DNA of 64,000 nt from assembly GCA_025961275.1 (NCBI GenBank), contig JAOQNJ010000001.1:4671353-4735352 (forward strand). Direction: 5' to 3'. Position 1 is the stretch's first letter. Every line of letters begins with the position of its first letter. Under the pieces are notes generated by a model. The model saw nothing but the letters and a program-made list of their open reading frames with translations, made no database searches and had not been told where the DNA came from. The position numbers and the translations under genes are program-made. The stretch comes from Providencia alcalifaciens. Lineage in GTDB: Bacteria; Pseudomonadota; Gammaproteobacteria; Enterobacterales; Enterobacteriaceae. This document shows positions 8,732 to 19,583 of the stretch, piece after piece.

Positions 8732-11056
8732 ATGTATGGTAAATTGTTAATTATTTTAAGGAGGGAAGCACTTTCATGTACATTGGCCGCAATTGCATTT
8801 TTTATTGGTGTTCTACCTATTTTATTTATTCATGAAATTCCAAAAATAAATAACTTAATAATAATATTATTAATTTTATTTCTTTTTGTGATTTTTATTA
8901 AAGTAAGTTCTCATCTTAAGTTTTTTATACTCATTTTAATTGCATTTTTATGGACTTGTTGGCATAGCAATGATGTCATTGAAAAAATTAATCTTTTAGC
9001 GAAGAATAAACAATCATTAGAAATTACGATTATTAGTGTTCCTTTACTTATGAGTCAAAATGAGAGGCTTAAAGTTAGGATTGATAAGGTAGGTGAAATA
9101 AAGGTATTTCCTCCACTTTATGCAATATGGGCGTTTAAACATCAATCCGATAACTTTACCTGTGCTGGTCAGGTATGGCGAATTAACGGTGCATTAAAGC
9201 CACTTCATGCCTCTCTAAACGAAGGAGGATTTGATCAGCTACGATTTAGTCTATCTCAGCGAATAATAGGAACATTTAAAAATGCACAATCCACGATAGT
9301 GGATCCGCAATGTTCTTTTAGACAAAAATTCATTAATTTTTATATCAAAAAAATAAAATTATTGGATAATTCAGGGTTTATATATGCATTAATGTTTGGA
9401 GAAAGAGGATTGTTGACTGTAGAGTCATCAACTTTATTACAAAATACAGGGTTAAGCCACCTTATTGCAATTTCTGGATTGCATATTGGAATGTCATATC
9501 TTTTTGGATATTGGTTTGCTCTATTTTTATTGTATGTACTTCCGACCTATTTTATTAATCCTAAAATTCCTATTTTATTTGGCCTAGTATTTGCTTTTCT
9601 CTATGGATGGGTTTCAGGTTTTGCTATTCCTGCAACACGAGCCTTAATTGCGCTTGTATTATGGGTATATGTTAAACAACAGAATTGCCATTTTTTTTCA
9701 TGGCAATGGGCTGTTTGGAGTATAGGGTTAATCATTACTGCCGATCCTTTAGCAATTTTATCTGATAGCTTTTGGTTATCTAGCTTTGCCGTGCTAGCAA
9801 TACTTTACTGGCTTACGCTGTTTCCTGTCTCATCATCTCTTTATCATCATAAAATAATTAGTAAATTAATTCCGCTCGTTCATTTACAGGTTGGCTTACT
9901 TGTATTACTTGCACCTATACAGATTATGTTATTTCAGGGTATTAATCCTATGAGTTTTCTAGCTAATCTGTGGTTAGTTCCTATTGTATCTTGGTTAGTT
10001 GATCCAGCTATACTTTTGTTATTTTTAATTCCAGTATCTAAAATTCAAGATGTTATCTTACAATGTATAGATAACATCATATCAATTGGAATAGCACCAT
10101 TACCTTATTTGAGTGATTTTTGGTTTGAATTACAGATATCCTCATTATGGCTTTTCGTATTTTGCTGGCTTATTGGTGGCTTTATTGCCTTGGGGTGGCA
10201 TAGAGCTTATATCGGGTTACTCGGTTGTTTTATTGCTCTTTACTTAAGTTCAGAAAGCATTACCAATGAAACGAATAATAGGGGATGGAGATTAACGGCA
10301 CTTGATGTTGGGCATGGGCTTGCGGTTGTTATTGAGCAAAATGGTTTAGCCTATTTATATGACACAGGTAACCGTTGGCCTGAAGGAAGCAATGCACAAA
10401 GACAAATTATTCCTTATTTGAAACATAAAAATATTACACCAATAGGGATTATTTTAAGCCATAATCATCTTGATCATACAGGCGGTGTAGACTCGCTAAT
10501 AGCGCAATATCCATGGATTAACTTACGTAGTAGTTTCGGATTTAATCAGCATCTTCCGTGTCGTAAAGGTTAGCAATGGCAATGGGTAGTACTTAATTTT
10601 GAGGTACTTTGGCCTGAACAGCTTTCAAAAATATCACATAACAATGATTCTTGTGTGATCCAAATAAGTGATGGATACCATAAAGTTTTACTGACGGGCG
10701 ATATAGAAGGCCAGAGTGAGAAAGCGATAACTGCATTGTATAAACAGAAATTACGTTCAGATATTATCTTTGCACCTCATCATGGTAGTAGAACGTCATC
10801 AACTCCATTATTCATTAGAACTGTTGCACCAATGATGGTATTGGTTTCCTCTGCAAGATACAGTGCTTGGAAAATACCTTCAGATAAAGTGCATTTACGG
10901 TACAAAAAAAATAATATCAAATGGATTAATACTGCTGAATCAGGTCAAGTAACCATATGGTTTAAAAGGGAAAAAATCGAGTTATTACGGTTTAGACAGG
11001 AAGTTCAACCCCGTTGGTATCATCTCTGGTTTGGTGATCCGCAATTTCCCGAGTAG
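8732..11056 (+). pseudogene. comEC: ComEC/Rec2 DNA-uptake channel, interrupted by an in-frame TAG
   Basis: This is the ComEC (YcaI) inner-membrane channel that carries single-stranded DNA into the cytoplasm in natural transformation. The first part (8732-10570, 613 residues) has an N-terminal OB-like region, the Competence membrane domain with many helices (SGLHIGMSYLF, GFAIPATRALIALV) and the start of the C-terminal metallo-beta-lactamase-like domain (SHNHLDHTGG). A TAG at 10571-10573 follows LPCRKG. The same frame then continues with QWQWVVLNFEVLWPEQ, NNDSCVIQISDG, LLTGDIEG, FAPHHGSRTSS and a normal C terminus, with no frameshift. Without the stop the protein would be about 774 residues (E. 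coli 754). A single base change from GAG or CAG explains it; a sequencing error or suppression is possible. Confidence 0.85.
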
Positions 11057-11091
11057 AATAGTCCGCCTACATTAAGTTTGGTAATAAAAGC

Positions 11092-12837
11092 ATGAATGAT
11101 AAAGACCTTTCGACACGACAAACGTTTAGCCGATTATGGCCTACCATCGTACCGTTTAAAGCTGGTTTAATAGTTGCAGCTATAGCTTTAATCATAAACG
11201 CAGCAGGTGATGCGTTCATGATATCTTTACTAAAACCTTTACTGGATGAAGGGTTTGATAAAGCTGATAATGATGTTTTAAAATGGCTCCCTCTTGCAGT
11301 ATTAGGTCTAATGATAGTTCGTGGTGCGTCTAGCTTTGTATCAACCTATTGTGTTTCATGGGTGTCAGGCAAAGTTGTCATGAATATGCGCCGCAAGCTC
11401 TTTGGTCATATGATGGGAATGCCAGTTAGTTTCTTTGATCAACAATCGACAGGAACGTTATTATCACGCATTACGTATGACTCAGAACAAGTTGCCTCAT
11501 CCTCATCTGGCGCGTTAATTACGATTATTCGAGAAAGTGCCTATATCATCGGTTTATTTGCGATGATGTTTTACTATAGTTGGCAACTCTCCCTCATCTT
11601 GATAGTGATAGCTCCTATCGTATCAATCACTATTCGTATCGTTTCAAAACGTTTTCGTAAAATTAGTAAAAATATGCAAACGGGCATGGGGAGTGTTACG
11701 GCGAGTGCTGAACAAATGTTAAAAGGGCATAAAGAAGTTTTAATTTTCGGTGGACAGGAAGTTGAAACTAAGCGTTTTAATAAAGTCAGCAATCACATGC
11801 GTAGTCAATCAATGAAAATGACGACAGCTTCGGCTACCTCAGATCCTATTGTTCAGTTGATTGCGTCATTTGCACTTGCGTTTGTACTGTATGCAGCAAG
11901 CTTCCCTGAAATACGTGATCAGTTAACATCAGGTACTATCGCGGTGGTCTTTTCATCTATGTTTGCTTTAATGCGCCCATTAAAATCACTGACAAACGTG
12001 AACTCTCAGTTTCAGCGTGGTATGGCAGCCTGTCAGACCTTGTTTGCTATTTTAGATACCGAACAAGAGAAAGATGATGGAACAAAAGTATTATCTCAGG
12101 TGAAAGGAGACGTAGAATTTAAAAATGTCACTTTTACTTATGCAACTAAAGAGCATCCGGCTTTAGACAATATTTCGTTTAACTTACCTGCTGGAAAATC
12201 AGTAGCATTAGTTGGGCGCTCAGGATCAGGTAAGTCGACCATTGCCAATCTGATCACTCGTTTTTATGATATTGATGAAGGCAGTATTCAGATTGATGGT
12301 CATGATATCAGGGAATACACTCTGCAATCATTACGTAGTCAAGTCGCCTTAGTGTCACAACATGTTTATCTATTTAATGACACGATTGCGAATAATATCG
12401 CTTATGCAACTGATGGCCGCTATAGTCGTGAAAAAATTGAGAAAGCGGCTGAAATGGCTTATGCCATGGACTTTATTGCTAAGCTTGATAAGGGCTTAGA
12501 TACTGTTATTGGTGAAAATGGTGTAATGCTATCAGGAGGTCAGCGACAACGTATTGCAATTGCCCGAGCATTGTTACGTGATGCGCCTATCCTTATTCTT
12601 GATGAAGCAACGTCAGCGCTGGATACTGAGTCTGAACGTGCAATTCAAGCTGCACTTGATGAACTGCAAAAAAATAGAACCTCTTTAGTTATTGCTCACC
12701 GCTTATCGACAATTGAAAATGCCGATGAAATTTTGGTGGTTCAAGATGGGCACATTATTGAGCGTGGCAACCATAAAGCATTGTTAGCTGAAAATGGCGC
12801 CTATGCTCAATTGCATAAAATACAGTTTAGCCAATGA
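11092..12837 (+). CDS. msbA: Lipid A export ATP-binding/permease protein MsbA
   Basis: MsbA flips core-lipid A across the inner membrane as a homodimeric ABC exporter, the first step of lipopolysaccharide export. The 581-residue protein (582 in E. coli) has six membrane helices in its first 320 residues. A nucleotide-binding domain follows: Walker [11 protein letters not shown]-loop [10 protein letters not shown], signature [16 protein letters not shown], Walker [13 protein letters not shown] and switch AHRLS. It starts 35 bases after comEC and its stop overlaps the lpxK start by four bases (ATGA), so the pair is translationally coupled. Confidence 0.97.
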   Translation: MNDKDLSTRQTFSRLWPTIVPFKAGLIVAAIALIINAAGDAFMISLLKPLLDEGFDKADNDVLKWLPLAVLGLMIVRGASSFVSTYCVSWVSGKVVMNMRRKLFGHMMGMPVSFFDQQSTGTLLSRITYDSEQVASSSSGALITIIRESAYIIGLFAMMFYYSWQLSLILIVIAPIVSITIRIVSKRFRKISKNMQTGMGSVTASAEQMLKGHKEVLIFGGQEVETKRFNKVSNHMRSQSMKMTTASATSDPIVQLIASFALAFVLYAASFPEIRDQLTSGTIAVVFSSMFALMRPLKSLTNVNSQFQRGMAACQTLFAILDTEQEKDDGTKVLSQVKGDVEFKNVTFTYATKEHPALDNISFNLPAGKSVALVGRSGSGKSTIANLITRFYDIDEGSIQIDGHDIREYTLQSLRSQVALVSQHVYLFNDTIANNIAYATDGRYSREKIEKAAEMAYAMDFIAKLDKGLDTVIGENGVMLSGGQRQRIAIARALLRDAPILILDEATSALDTESERAIQAALDELQKNRTSLVIAHRLSTIENADEILVVQDGHIIERGNHKALLAENGAYAQLHKIQFSQ

Positions 12838-13832
12838 TAGAACGGATCTGGGCTGGCCGATCATGGCTTTATATCTTACTACTACCGCTATCATTCCTTT
12901 ATGGAGTGGTAACGGTAGTTAGGCGTATGAGTTATAAAGTAGGTTTTTTACATTCTTGGAAAGCGCCAGTGCCCATCGTCGTCGTTGGTAATTTAACTGC
13001 TGGGGGCAATGGTAAGACTCCTGTTGTTATTTGGTTAGTTGAAGCATTAATTCGAGAAGGTTACCGAGTAGGTGTCGTTTCTCGTGGCTACGGTGGAAAA
13101 GCTGAGCAATACCCATTAGTACTTTCATCGAATACAACAACGGATCAAGCAGGGGATGAACCTGTTTTAATCTATCACCGAACAAAGGTTCCCGTTGCTG
13201 TTGCGCCTAAACGCAGTGATGCAGTCAAAGCGTTACTCGAAGTACATTGCTTAGATGTCATTATTACAGATGACGGCTTGCAGCATTATGCACTTGCGAG
13301 AGATTACGAAATAGTCGTTATTGATGGTGAGCGTCGTTTTGGTAACGGTTGGTGGTTACCCGCAGGCCCAATGCGAGAGAGAGCTGGACGACTTAAGAGC
13401 GTTGATGCATTGATTGTAAATGGTGGGCAGCCTCAACGAAATGAAATTGCTATGGCTCTGGAAGGTGATATTGCTGTCAACTTACTCAGTGGTGATAAAC
13501 GTTTGGTGACTGAACTTCGCACCGTCGTTGCCATGGCGGGAATTGGTCATCCTCCACGCTTCTTTTCATCCCTAGAAAATAAGGGATTAAAGCTAATACA
13601 GAGGTATTCTTTTTCTGATCATCAATCTTACCAGCAACATCAGCTTACGGTATTAACACCAAATAATGAACCATTGTTAATGACAGAAAAAGATGCTGTC
13701 AAATGCCAATCTTTTGCTCAATCAAATTGGTGGTATCTTCCAGTCCAAGCTTCTTTTGATGTTTTAGGTGAAAAGAAAATACTAAGCGAAATAGAAAATA
13801 TAATCGGTAGTTATAAAAAAGCTTGCTCCTAA
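12834..13832 (+). CDS. lpxK: Tetraacyldisaccharide 4'-kinase
   Basis: LpxK phosphorylates the 4' position of the tetraacyldisaccharide to form lipid IVA at the cytoplasmic face of the inner membrane. The 332-residue product starts with a single N-terminal membrane-anchor helix ([15 protein letters not shown]). It then carries the P-loop-like [12 protein letters not shown] at about residues 57-68 and [20 protein letters not shown] with the catalytic acidic residues. The ATG lies within the end of msbA (ATGA overlap), consistent with joint control of lipid A completion and export. The ycaQ gene found next in E. coli is missing. Confidence 0.95.
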   Translation: MIERIWAGRSWLYILLLPLSFLYGVVTVVRRMSYKVGFLHSWKAPVPIVVVGNLTAGGNGKTPVVIWLVEALIREGYRVGVVSRGYGGKAEQYPLVLSSNTTTDQAGDEPVLIYHRTKVPVAVAPKRSDAVKALLEVHCLDVIITDDGLQHYALARDYEIVVIDGERRFGNGWWLPAGPMRERAGRLKSVDALIVNGGQPQRNEIAMALEGDIAVNLLSGDKRLVTELRTVVAMAGIGHPPRFFSSLENKGLKLIQRYSFSDHQSYQQHQLTVLTPNNEPLLMTEKDAVKCQSFAQSNWWYLPVQASFDVLGEKKILSEIENIIGSYKKACS

Positions 13833-14217
13833 TGGTTTACTATGTTAATAATACCTTCAACGTGATATAAATCCACTTATCATGAATGTGAATGTAATGC
13901 ATTAGTAAGTGGTTTTATACTAGATTAAATTCACGACCAGTTATTTAGTTAATCTTCATATCCTCGTATTTTCCGCGTTTACTCATCAGTTTTGTCATCT
14001 AAATGTCAAATAATACTGTTAAGTTACAGTGGATGATTGGTATGTGAAAGGTCGTCAAAAGTGTGTGCAGTACAATAACAGCACATAAAAATGGTAAAGT
14101 TTACTTGCTCTTAAAACGTATAAATAAATCGGCAATTTATAATGGGGTATCGCGTGTAAAGAGTAATAGTACAACAATAAATAGAATTATTGTTCTTAGA
14201 ACAAAAGGAGTTTTAAT
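13833..14217. other. Spacer and long leader before the cold-shock gene
   Basis: About 385 bases without a gene. A weak hairpin (CCACTTA at 13873-13879 with TAAGTGG at 13906-13912, then TTTT) could end the lpxK transcript. The last 150 bases are AT-rich and may be the long 5' leader that is usual for cold-shock genes. I do not see a clear cold-box motif. Confidence 0.4.
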
Positions 14218-14433
14218 ATGAATTTTCAATTACATATGGGTCGAGTTAAATGGTTTGATGCAATCGCTGGTTATGGATTTATATCACCGAGAAACGGCGG
14301 TGATGACATATTCGTTACACGAAAGTCAATGGCAAACAAAAAAATCAAATCATTATCTGAAGGCCAAAACGTCGAGTTTTCTGTTACTCGCAATTCTGAT
14401 GGTATAACGGCAGCTGACGTTATTGCTTATTAA
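14218..14433 (+). CDS. Divergent cold-shock domain protein
   Basis: The 71-residue product is a single cold-shock domain, a small OB-fold that binds single-stranded RNA or DNA. The opening GRVKWFDAIAGYGFISP corresponds to the family's KGxVKWFN..KGFGFI (RNP1). The second RNA-binding motif, usually VFVHFSAI, reads IFVTRKSM here, so the conserved His and Phe are replaced, and RNP1 has Tyr for one Phe. Binding is therefore likely weaker or altered, as in the CspF/CspH-like branch. An AAAAGGAG ribosome site stands just before the ATG. The gene occupies the place of E. coli ycaQ and has no obvious operon partner. Confidence 0.85.
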   Translation: MNFQLHMGRVKWFDAIAGYGFISPRNGGDDIFVTRKSMANKKIKSLSEGQNVEFSVTRNSDGITAADVIAY

Positions 14434-14577
14434 TTAAATAATTAGCAGTGCTATTTCTCCTGCTTTCATCCTCTCAATCTCTCGCAGGAGATCTTATTCA
14501 ATAAAGATTAAAGTTAACGGTGATATCTGCATGTGTTATCCTGACCCGAAGTGAGTTAAATCCATTCGGGAGAAAAC

Positions 14578-14757
14578 ATGGATCACCGTTTACTTGAAAT
14601 CATAGCCTGCCCTGTTTGCCATGGTAAGTTAAGTTATAACAAAGATAACCTTGAGCTTATCTGTAAATTTGACCATCTTGCATATCCTATTCGTGATGGT
14701 ATTCCTGTCCTGTTAGAAAATGAAGCCCGCCAAATCTCATTAGATGAAGGGCAGTAA
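14578..14757 (+). CDS. ycaR: UPF0434 protein YcaR
   Basis: A 59-residue protein beginning [18 protein letters not shown]. The CPVC motif and the later [19 protein letters not shown] match the UPF0434/Trm112-like family of small zinc-ribbon-like proteins, although only one cysteine pair is evident. A GGGAG ribosome site lies at 14568-14572. It ends five bases before kdsB, the arrangement also seen in E. coli, so the two are co-transcribed. The family's role is unclear. Confidence 0.93.
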   Translation: MDHRLLEIIACPVCHGKLSYNKDNLELICKFDHLAYPIRDGIPVLLENEARQISLDEGQ

Positions 14758-14762
14758 TCACT

Positions 14763-15506
14763 ATGTTTACTGTTATCATTCCTGCTCGTTATGCCTCTAC
14801 TCGTTTACCCGGTAAGCCTCTTGCTGATATTCATGGTAAACCAATGGTTGTTAGAGTCATGGAGCAAGCGCTTAAATCAGGCGCTTCACGTGTGATTGTC
14901 GCGACAGATAATCGGGATGTTGCTGCTGCAGTTATTGCAGCGGGTGGCGAAGCCTGTATGACAGACCCTAATCACCAATCAGGTACAGAAAGATTAGCCG
15001 AGGTTATTGATACTTATGGCTTTTGTGATGATGAAATTATTGTCAATGTACAAGGTGATGAGCCATTAATTCCACCTGAAATTATTAGTCAAGTCGCACG
15101 AAACCTTCAAAATAGTAAAGCTCAGATGGGAACACTGGCTGTGCCTATTCATGATGCACAAGAAGCTTTTAATCCTAATGCCGTCAAAGTGGTTACTGAT
15201 CATGAAGGCTATGCGCTTTATTTCTCTCGAGCTACCATTCCATGGGATCGCGATAAATTCGCATTAAACCAAGAAACTATTGGTGATCATTTTTTGCGCC
15301 ATATTGGAATTTATGCTTATCGCTCTGGGTTTATTCGCCGCTATATTACTTGGGAAGCCAGCCCATTAGAAAAAATTGAAATGCTAGAGCAACTAAGAGT
15401 GCTTTGGTATGGCGAGAAAATTCATGTAGCAGTGGCTGAAAAAACACCAGGCGCTGGAGTGGATACACCAGAAGATCTTGAAGTCGTTAGAATGCAATTT
15501 AAATAG
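14763..15506 (+). CDS. kdsB: 3-deoxy-manno-octulosonate cytidylyltransferase
   Basis: KdsB activates Kdo with CTP to CMP-Kdo, the donor for the inner core of lipopolysaccharide. The 247-residue product matches the family length (248). It opens with the nucleotide-binding loop [29 protein letters not shown] carries the metal-binding acidic residues, and the C-terminal [13 protein letters not shown] is another family block. It follows ycaR by five bases and converges on elyC, from which it is separated by a bidirectional terminator. Confidence 0.97.
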   Translation: MFTVIIPARYASTRLPGKPLADIHGKPMVVRVMEQALKSGASRVIVATDNRDVAAAVIAAGGEACMTDPNHQSGTERLAEVIDTYGFCDDEIIVNVQGDEPLIPPEIISQVARNLQNSKAQMGTLAVPIHDAQEAFNPNAVKVVTDHEGYALYFSRATIPWDRDKFALNQETIGDHFLRHIGIYAYRSGFIRRYITWEASPLEKIEMLEQLRVLWYGEKIHVAVAEKTPGAGVDTPEDLEVVRMQFK

Positions 15507-15602
15507 TCATTTTAACCGTAGTGCTTGATATGACTATTGGCTGTATATTCTCTTGCACTCTACGACTCGAATTATTTAAAGCATAGACTCGTTTATTGAC
15601 GA

Positions 15603-15638
15603 AAAAAGGTGTGACTCAAATTGAGCTCACACTTTTTT
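15603..15638. terminator. Bidirectional terminator between kdsB and elyC
   Basis: A long stem (AAAAGGTGTGA / TCACACTTTTT, with inner CTCAA..TTGAG pairing) flanked by A's on one side and T's on the other can end transcription from both convergent genes. Confidence 0.85.
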
Positions 15639-15643
15639 GTATA

Positions 15644-16471
15644 TTATTCGGCTTCGACAGCTCCAGGGGTTAGCAAGGGATCTTCTAATTTTTGAGTATT
15701 ATCTGGTTTTAAATAGAGCCAAATAGAGCCGATCAATTCATACCATGCACGCTCGCTATGGCTAAAAGAAGAGGCTGAAGGAATATATTTTTCCCACGGA
15801 TTTAGTGCGCTTTTGATAGCGAGCTGGTTTGCCGGTGCGGGTAGCGGTTGCATTCCTCTGGCGGTAAACATCGTAATCGCTCTTGGTAAATGATTGGCAG
15901 ATGTTACTAATAAGAATGGTGCTTTACCAATAATTTTCTCAACCTCAAAAGCTTCTTCTTGAGTATCTTTCGGCTCAGTCAATGCAATCGTATCTTCTGC
16001 GGGTACCCCCAGTGATTGGGCAACCATCGCGGCAACTTCTGCACTACTAATGGGACTACTTGCTTTGCCTCCGGTAAAAATAAGCTTACTTCCTGGATGC
16101 TTGAGGTATAAGCGAATCCCTTCGGTAACTCGTGGTAGGCTATTATTCAGTAAGTTAGAGCTTGGGCTCCAATCAGGATTATAAGTAAACCCTCCGCCAA
16201 GAACGACAATATAGTGGATATTTTCAGGAGGATTAGATGTGATCAGTTCATAGCGTTTATCGAAGTTACCTTCTGTGGGTGCCAGTAAACTATCTGAAAT
16301 CGGTTGGAGGCTTAAAAGAGTAACTGCAATAACGCTAATAGAAACACAAGCTTTACCGCTTTTTTGCCAACGTGTGAACCATAGCAAAATGATGCCAATA
16401 AACCCGAGAATCAACAGTAAAGGGAGTGGCATGAGTAAGCCACCAATGTACTTTTTTAAAAGGAATAGCAT
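15644..16471 (-). CDS. elyC: Envelope biogenesis factor ElyC (DUF218/YdcF-like)
   Basis: ElyC is an inner-membrane protein required for normal peptidoglycan assembly at low temperature in E. coli. The 275-residue product has two N-terminal membrane helices (about residues 10-30 and 35-55). A DUF218 domain follows, with YIVVLGGGF, SKLIFTGGKASS and LLVTSANHLPRA. The E. coli protein is 259 residues; the extra length lies mainly in the C-terminal tail. The gene faces kdsB and is divergent from cmoM. Confidence 0.93.
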   Translation of the reverse strand: MLFLLKKYIGGLLMPLPLLLILGFIGIILLWFTRWQKSGKACVSISVIAVTLLSLQPISDSLLAPTEGNFDKRYELITSNPPENIHYIVVLGGGFTYNPDWSPSSNLLNNSLPRVTEGIRLYLKHPGSKLIFTGGKASSPISSAEVAAMVAQSLGVPAEDTIALTEPKDTQEEAFEVEKIIGKAPFLLVTSANHLPRAITMFTARGMQPLPAPANQLAIKSALNPWEKYIPSASSFSHSERAWYELIGSIWLYLKPDNTQKLEDPLLTPGAVEAE

Positions 16472-16763
16472 AAGAGAACCTATTTTTTGGGATTTATCAT
16501 CAATTAATTGTTCTGAATGCTGAATTCAGAGCTGCACTATGCCAAAATAAGGCTATTATCTGTTATCATTCAGGTTTCAGCCACCTAAAGCACTTAGCAT
16601 GATGTTCAGACCATTTTAGTCGCATGTTTTTCGAATCATATTCTGGATTTGGTTTTATTTCATTAACAGTGAGATAAGAACTCGCTGATTTTGGTGTTTG
16701 TTAGGTAACTGTCGTTTTGATATACAGGCATAAATAGCTAATTTTAGGATCACCGGATAATAC

Positions 16764-17552
16764 ATGGTAGACCGCAACTTTGATGATATTGCTGATAAAT
16801 TTGCAAAAAATATCTATGGCACAACAAAAGGTAAAATACGCGAAGCTGTTGTTTGGCAGGATTTGACTCAATTAATTGAATCTCATTTTCATGGACAAAC
16901 ATTGCGTATACTGGATGCGGGTGGTGGTGAAGGGCATTTTTCACGCAAACTAGCACAGATGGGGCATCAAGTTATACTTTGCGATTTATCCGAAGAAATG
17001 CTTGAGCGTGCAAGTGAACTTGCTCAAGAGCAAGGAATTAGCGAGAATATGCGCTTTATCCATTGTGCGGTACAAGATGTTAAGCAACATATTGAAGAAC
17101 CAATCGATTTAGTGCTTTTTCATGCTGTACTCGAATGGATTAGCGATCAGCAATATGCAATTGAACAGCTGGTGGGAGTCATTCGGCCAGAAGGTGTATT
17201 TTCTGTCATGTATTATAACGCTAATGGCTTAGTGATGCGTAATGCGATTTTAGGCAATTTTCATCTTGCCACCCCGCATATACAACGTCGGCGCAAACGC
17301 TCATTATCACCGCAAAACCCTTTACTGCCAAAACAAGTCGATGATTGGTTATCTAGTTGCAAAATGGATATTATCGGCAAAAGTGGTGTCAGAGTATTTC
17401 ATGATTACCTACAAAGTAGGCAGTTGCAGCAAAAAGATTTTCCTGCGTTGTTGGCATTAGAGCAACAATATTGTCGTCAGGAACCCTATATCAGCATGGG
17501 GCGTTATATTCATGTCATGGCACGAAAACCAATAATAAAGGACGACTTATGA
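16764..17552 (+). CDS. cmoM: tRNA 5-carboxymethoxyuridine methyltransferase CmoM
   Basis: CmoM (formerly SmtA) methylates cmo5U at the wobble position of certain tRNAs using S-adenosylmethionine. The 262-residue protein begins [22 protein letters not shown], as in E. coli. The AdoMet motif I is [11 protein letters not shown] (about residues 50-60), followed by [10 protein letters not shown] and LFHAVLEWI. Its last bases overlap the mukF start (ATGA), so it is the first gene of the cmoM-mukFEB operon, as in E. coli. The 292-base gap from elyC must contain the divergent promoters; I see no gene there. Confidence 0.95.
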   Translation: MVDRNFDDIADKFAKNIYGTTKGKIREAVVWQDLTQLIESHFHGQTLRILDAGGGEGHFSRKLAQMGHQVILCDLSEEMLERASELAQEQGISENMRFIHCAVQDVKQHIEEPIDLVLFHAVLEWISDQQYAIEQLVGVIRPEGVFSVMYYNANGLVMRNAILGNFHLATPHIQRRRKRSLSPQNPLLPKQVDDWLSSCKMDIIGKSGVRVFHDYLQSRQLQQKDFPALLALEQQYCRQEPYISMGRYIHVMARKPIIKDDL

Positions 17553-18874
17553 GTGATTTTTCCCAGACCGTCCCTGAGCTCGTGTCCTGGGCACGGAAAA
17601 ATGACTTTTCAATATCATTACCAGCAGAGCGTTTAGCTTTTTTGTTGGCGGTTGCTGGGCTTAACAGTGAACGTGTTAATGGTGAAATGAGTGAAGGGGA
17701 GCTGATCGATGCATTTCGTGAAGTTTGCAAAGGCTTCGAGCAGACGACTGAATCATTATCCGTTAGAGCGAATAATGCCATCAATGACATGGTTCGGCAG
17801 AAAATATTCAACCGCTTCACGGGCGATATAGTTGAAGGTAACGCGATTTATCGTCTAACCTCACTAGGCATTGGGATTAGTGACTATTATATTCGCCAAC
17901 GTGAGTTTTCTACCTTAAGGCTTTCTATGCAACTATCTATTGTTGCTGGTGAGCTACAGCGATCAGCAGAGGCCGCTGAAGAAGGTGGTGACGAATTCTA
18001 TTGGCATCGCTTTGTTTTTGCGCCACTTAAATATTCCGTCGCTGAAATATTTGATAGCATTGATTTATCACAGCGAATAATGGATGAACAGCAAAGTGGA
18101 GTTAAAGAAGATATTGCTGCGTTGTTAACTCAAGACTGGCAAGCAGCGATAGCAAATTGTGAGCAATTATTATCAGAAACATCAGGCACATTAAGAGAAT
18201 TGCAAGATACGCTAGAGGCTGCGGGTGATAAATTGCAAGCTAATTTATTGCGTATCCAAGAAGCTAACATGAATGCGCCTGTATTTTCAGACTCTGTTGA
18301 TCGGCTGGTTTATGATTTACAGAATAAACTAGATCGTATCGTCAGCTGGGGGCAGCAATCCATTGACTTATGGATTGGTTATGACCGCCATGTTCATAAA
18401 TTTATTCGTACTGCGATTGATATGGATAAAAATCGTATTTTTTCTCAGCGTTTACGCCAATCTGTTCAACAATTTCTTGATAGTCCATGGGCATTGACTT
18501 ACGCGAATGCGGATCGTCTATTTGATATGCGTGATGAAGAATTGACATTAAATGATGAAGAAGTGACAGGGGAATTACCTCCGGATCTCGAATTTGAAGA
18601 GTTTAGCGAGATTAACGATAGGCTTTCTGAGTTAGTTGAAGCTGAATTGGCATTTTATAAACGCGAGCAACGGCCGCTGGATGTTGCTCGTGTTGTACAA
18701 GAATACTTGAAGCAGCATCCGCAAAAACGTCACTTTGATGTTGCACGTATTATTATTGATCAGGCTGTAAAATTAGGTATCGCAGAGGCTGATTTGGCGG
18801 GATTACCGTCAGAGTGGCTGGCAATTAATGATCACGGAGCCAAGGTGCAGGCACATGTCATCGACAAATATTGA
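17549..18874 (+). CDS. mukF: Chromosome partition protein MukF (kleisin)
   Basis: MukF is the kleisin of the MukBEF condensin; it bridges the MukB heads and carries MukE. The frame is open from 17471, but the ATG at 17549, overlapping the cmoM stop, gives 441 residues beginning [20 protein letters not shown], like E. coli (440). An N-terminal winged-helix dimerisation domain is followed by a helical middle region ([21 protein letters not shown]) and a C-terminal winged helix ending [10 protein letters not shown]. The order F-E-B with overlapping genes is conserved and implies coupled synthesis. Confidence 0.97.
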   Translation: MSDFSQTVPELVSWARKNDFSISLPAERLAFLLAVAGLNSERVNGEMSEGELIDAFREVCKGFEQTTESLSVRANNAINDMVRQKIFNRFTGDIVEGNAIYRLTSLGIGISDYYIRQREFSTLRLSMQLSIVAGELQRSAEAAEEGGDEFYWHRFVFAPLKYSVAEIFDSIDLSQRIMDEQQSGVKEDIAALLTQDWQAAIANCEQLLSETSGTLRELQDTLEAAGDKLQANLLRIQEANMNAPVFSDSVDRLVYDLQNKLDRIVSWGQQSIDLWIGYDRHVHKFIRTAIDMDKNRIFSQRLRQSVQQFLDSPWALTYANADRLFDMRDEELTLNDEEVTGELPPDLEFEEFSEINDRLSELVEAELAFYKREQRPLDVARVVQEYLKQHPQKRHFDVARIIIDQAVKLGIAEADLAGLPSEWLAINDHGAKVQAHVIDKY

Positions 18875-19583
18875 ACAATTTATGTCAGTTAAACTGGCAC
18901 AGGCATTAGCTAATCCCATTTTTCCAGAGCTCGATAGCCAATTGCGTTCAGGGCGTCATATTAGTATTGATGACCTTGATAATCATGCCTATTTGATGGA
19001 TTTTCAGGAGTCATTAGAACAATTTTATGCACGTTATAATGTCGAATTAATTCGTGCACCTGAAGGCTTTTTCTATTTACGACCTCGCTCAACAACCTTG
19101 ATATCGCGTTCTGTACTGTCTGAGCTGGATATGATGGTTGGTAAAATTCTTTGCTATCTCTATTTAAGCCCTGAGCGATTAACCAACCAAGGTATTTTTA
19201 CCGCTCAAGAGCTGTTTGAAGAGCTATTGTCATTAGCGGATGAGAATAAATTACTGAAGTTTGTTAATCAGCGTTCAACCGGTTCTGACTTAGATAAGCA
19301 AAAACTACAAGAAAAATTAAGAACCTCATTAAATCGCTTACGCCGCCTAGGCATGGTGCATTTTATTCAGAATGATGTGAATAAATTTGTTATTTTTGAA
19401 TCTGTGTTTCGCTTTGGTGCAGATGTTCGTAGTGGTGATAACGTGCAAGAAGCACAATTACGCATGATCCGTGACGGCGAAGCTATCTCTCTCGATGGTG
19501 AATTATCTTTACATGATAATGAAGATGAAGAGAGAGAAGATAATCGAGATGCGGCTGAGAGTGATGAGGATGAACAAGTATGA
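18855..19583 (+). CDS. mukE: Chromosome partition protein MukE
   Basis: MukE is the KITE-type winged-helix subunit that binds the MukF linker and regulates MukB. I start it at the ATG at 18855 ([19 protein letters not shown]), inside the end of mukF, because this matches the E. coli N terminus; the frame is open nine codons further upstream. The product is 242 residues (234 in E. coli). The core [28 protein letters not shown] is very conserved, and the C-terminal tail is strongly acidic. It overlaps mukB by four bases. Confidence 0.96.
   Translation: MSSTNIEQFMSVKLAQALANPIFPELDSQLRSGRHISIDDLDNHAYLMDFQESLEQFYARYNVELIRAPEGFFYLRPRSTTLISRSVLSELDMMVGKILCYLYLSPERLTNQGIFTAQELFEELLSLADENKLLKFVNQRSTGSDLDKQKLQEKLRTSLNRLRRLGMVHFIQNDVNKFVIFESVFRFGADVRSGDNVQEAQLRMIRDGEAISLDGELSLHDNEDEEREDNRDAAESDEDEQV

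Noticed and set aside
8758..8835. ATG at 8776 preceded by a strong AAGGAGGG inside the comEC 5' region
   Set aside because: It opens only a 19-codon frame different from comEC, so it is probably chance, although it might affect translation of comEC.
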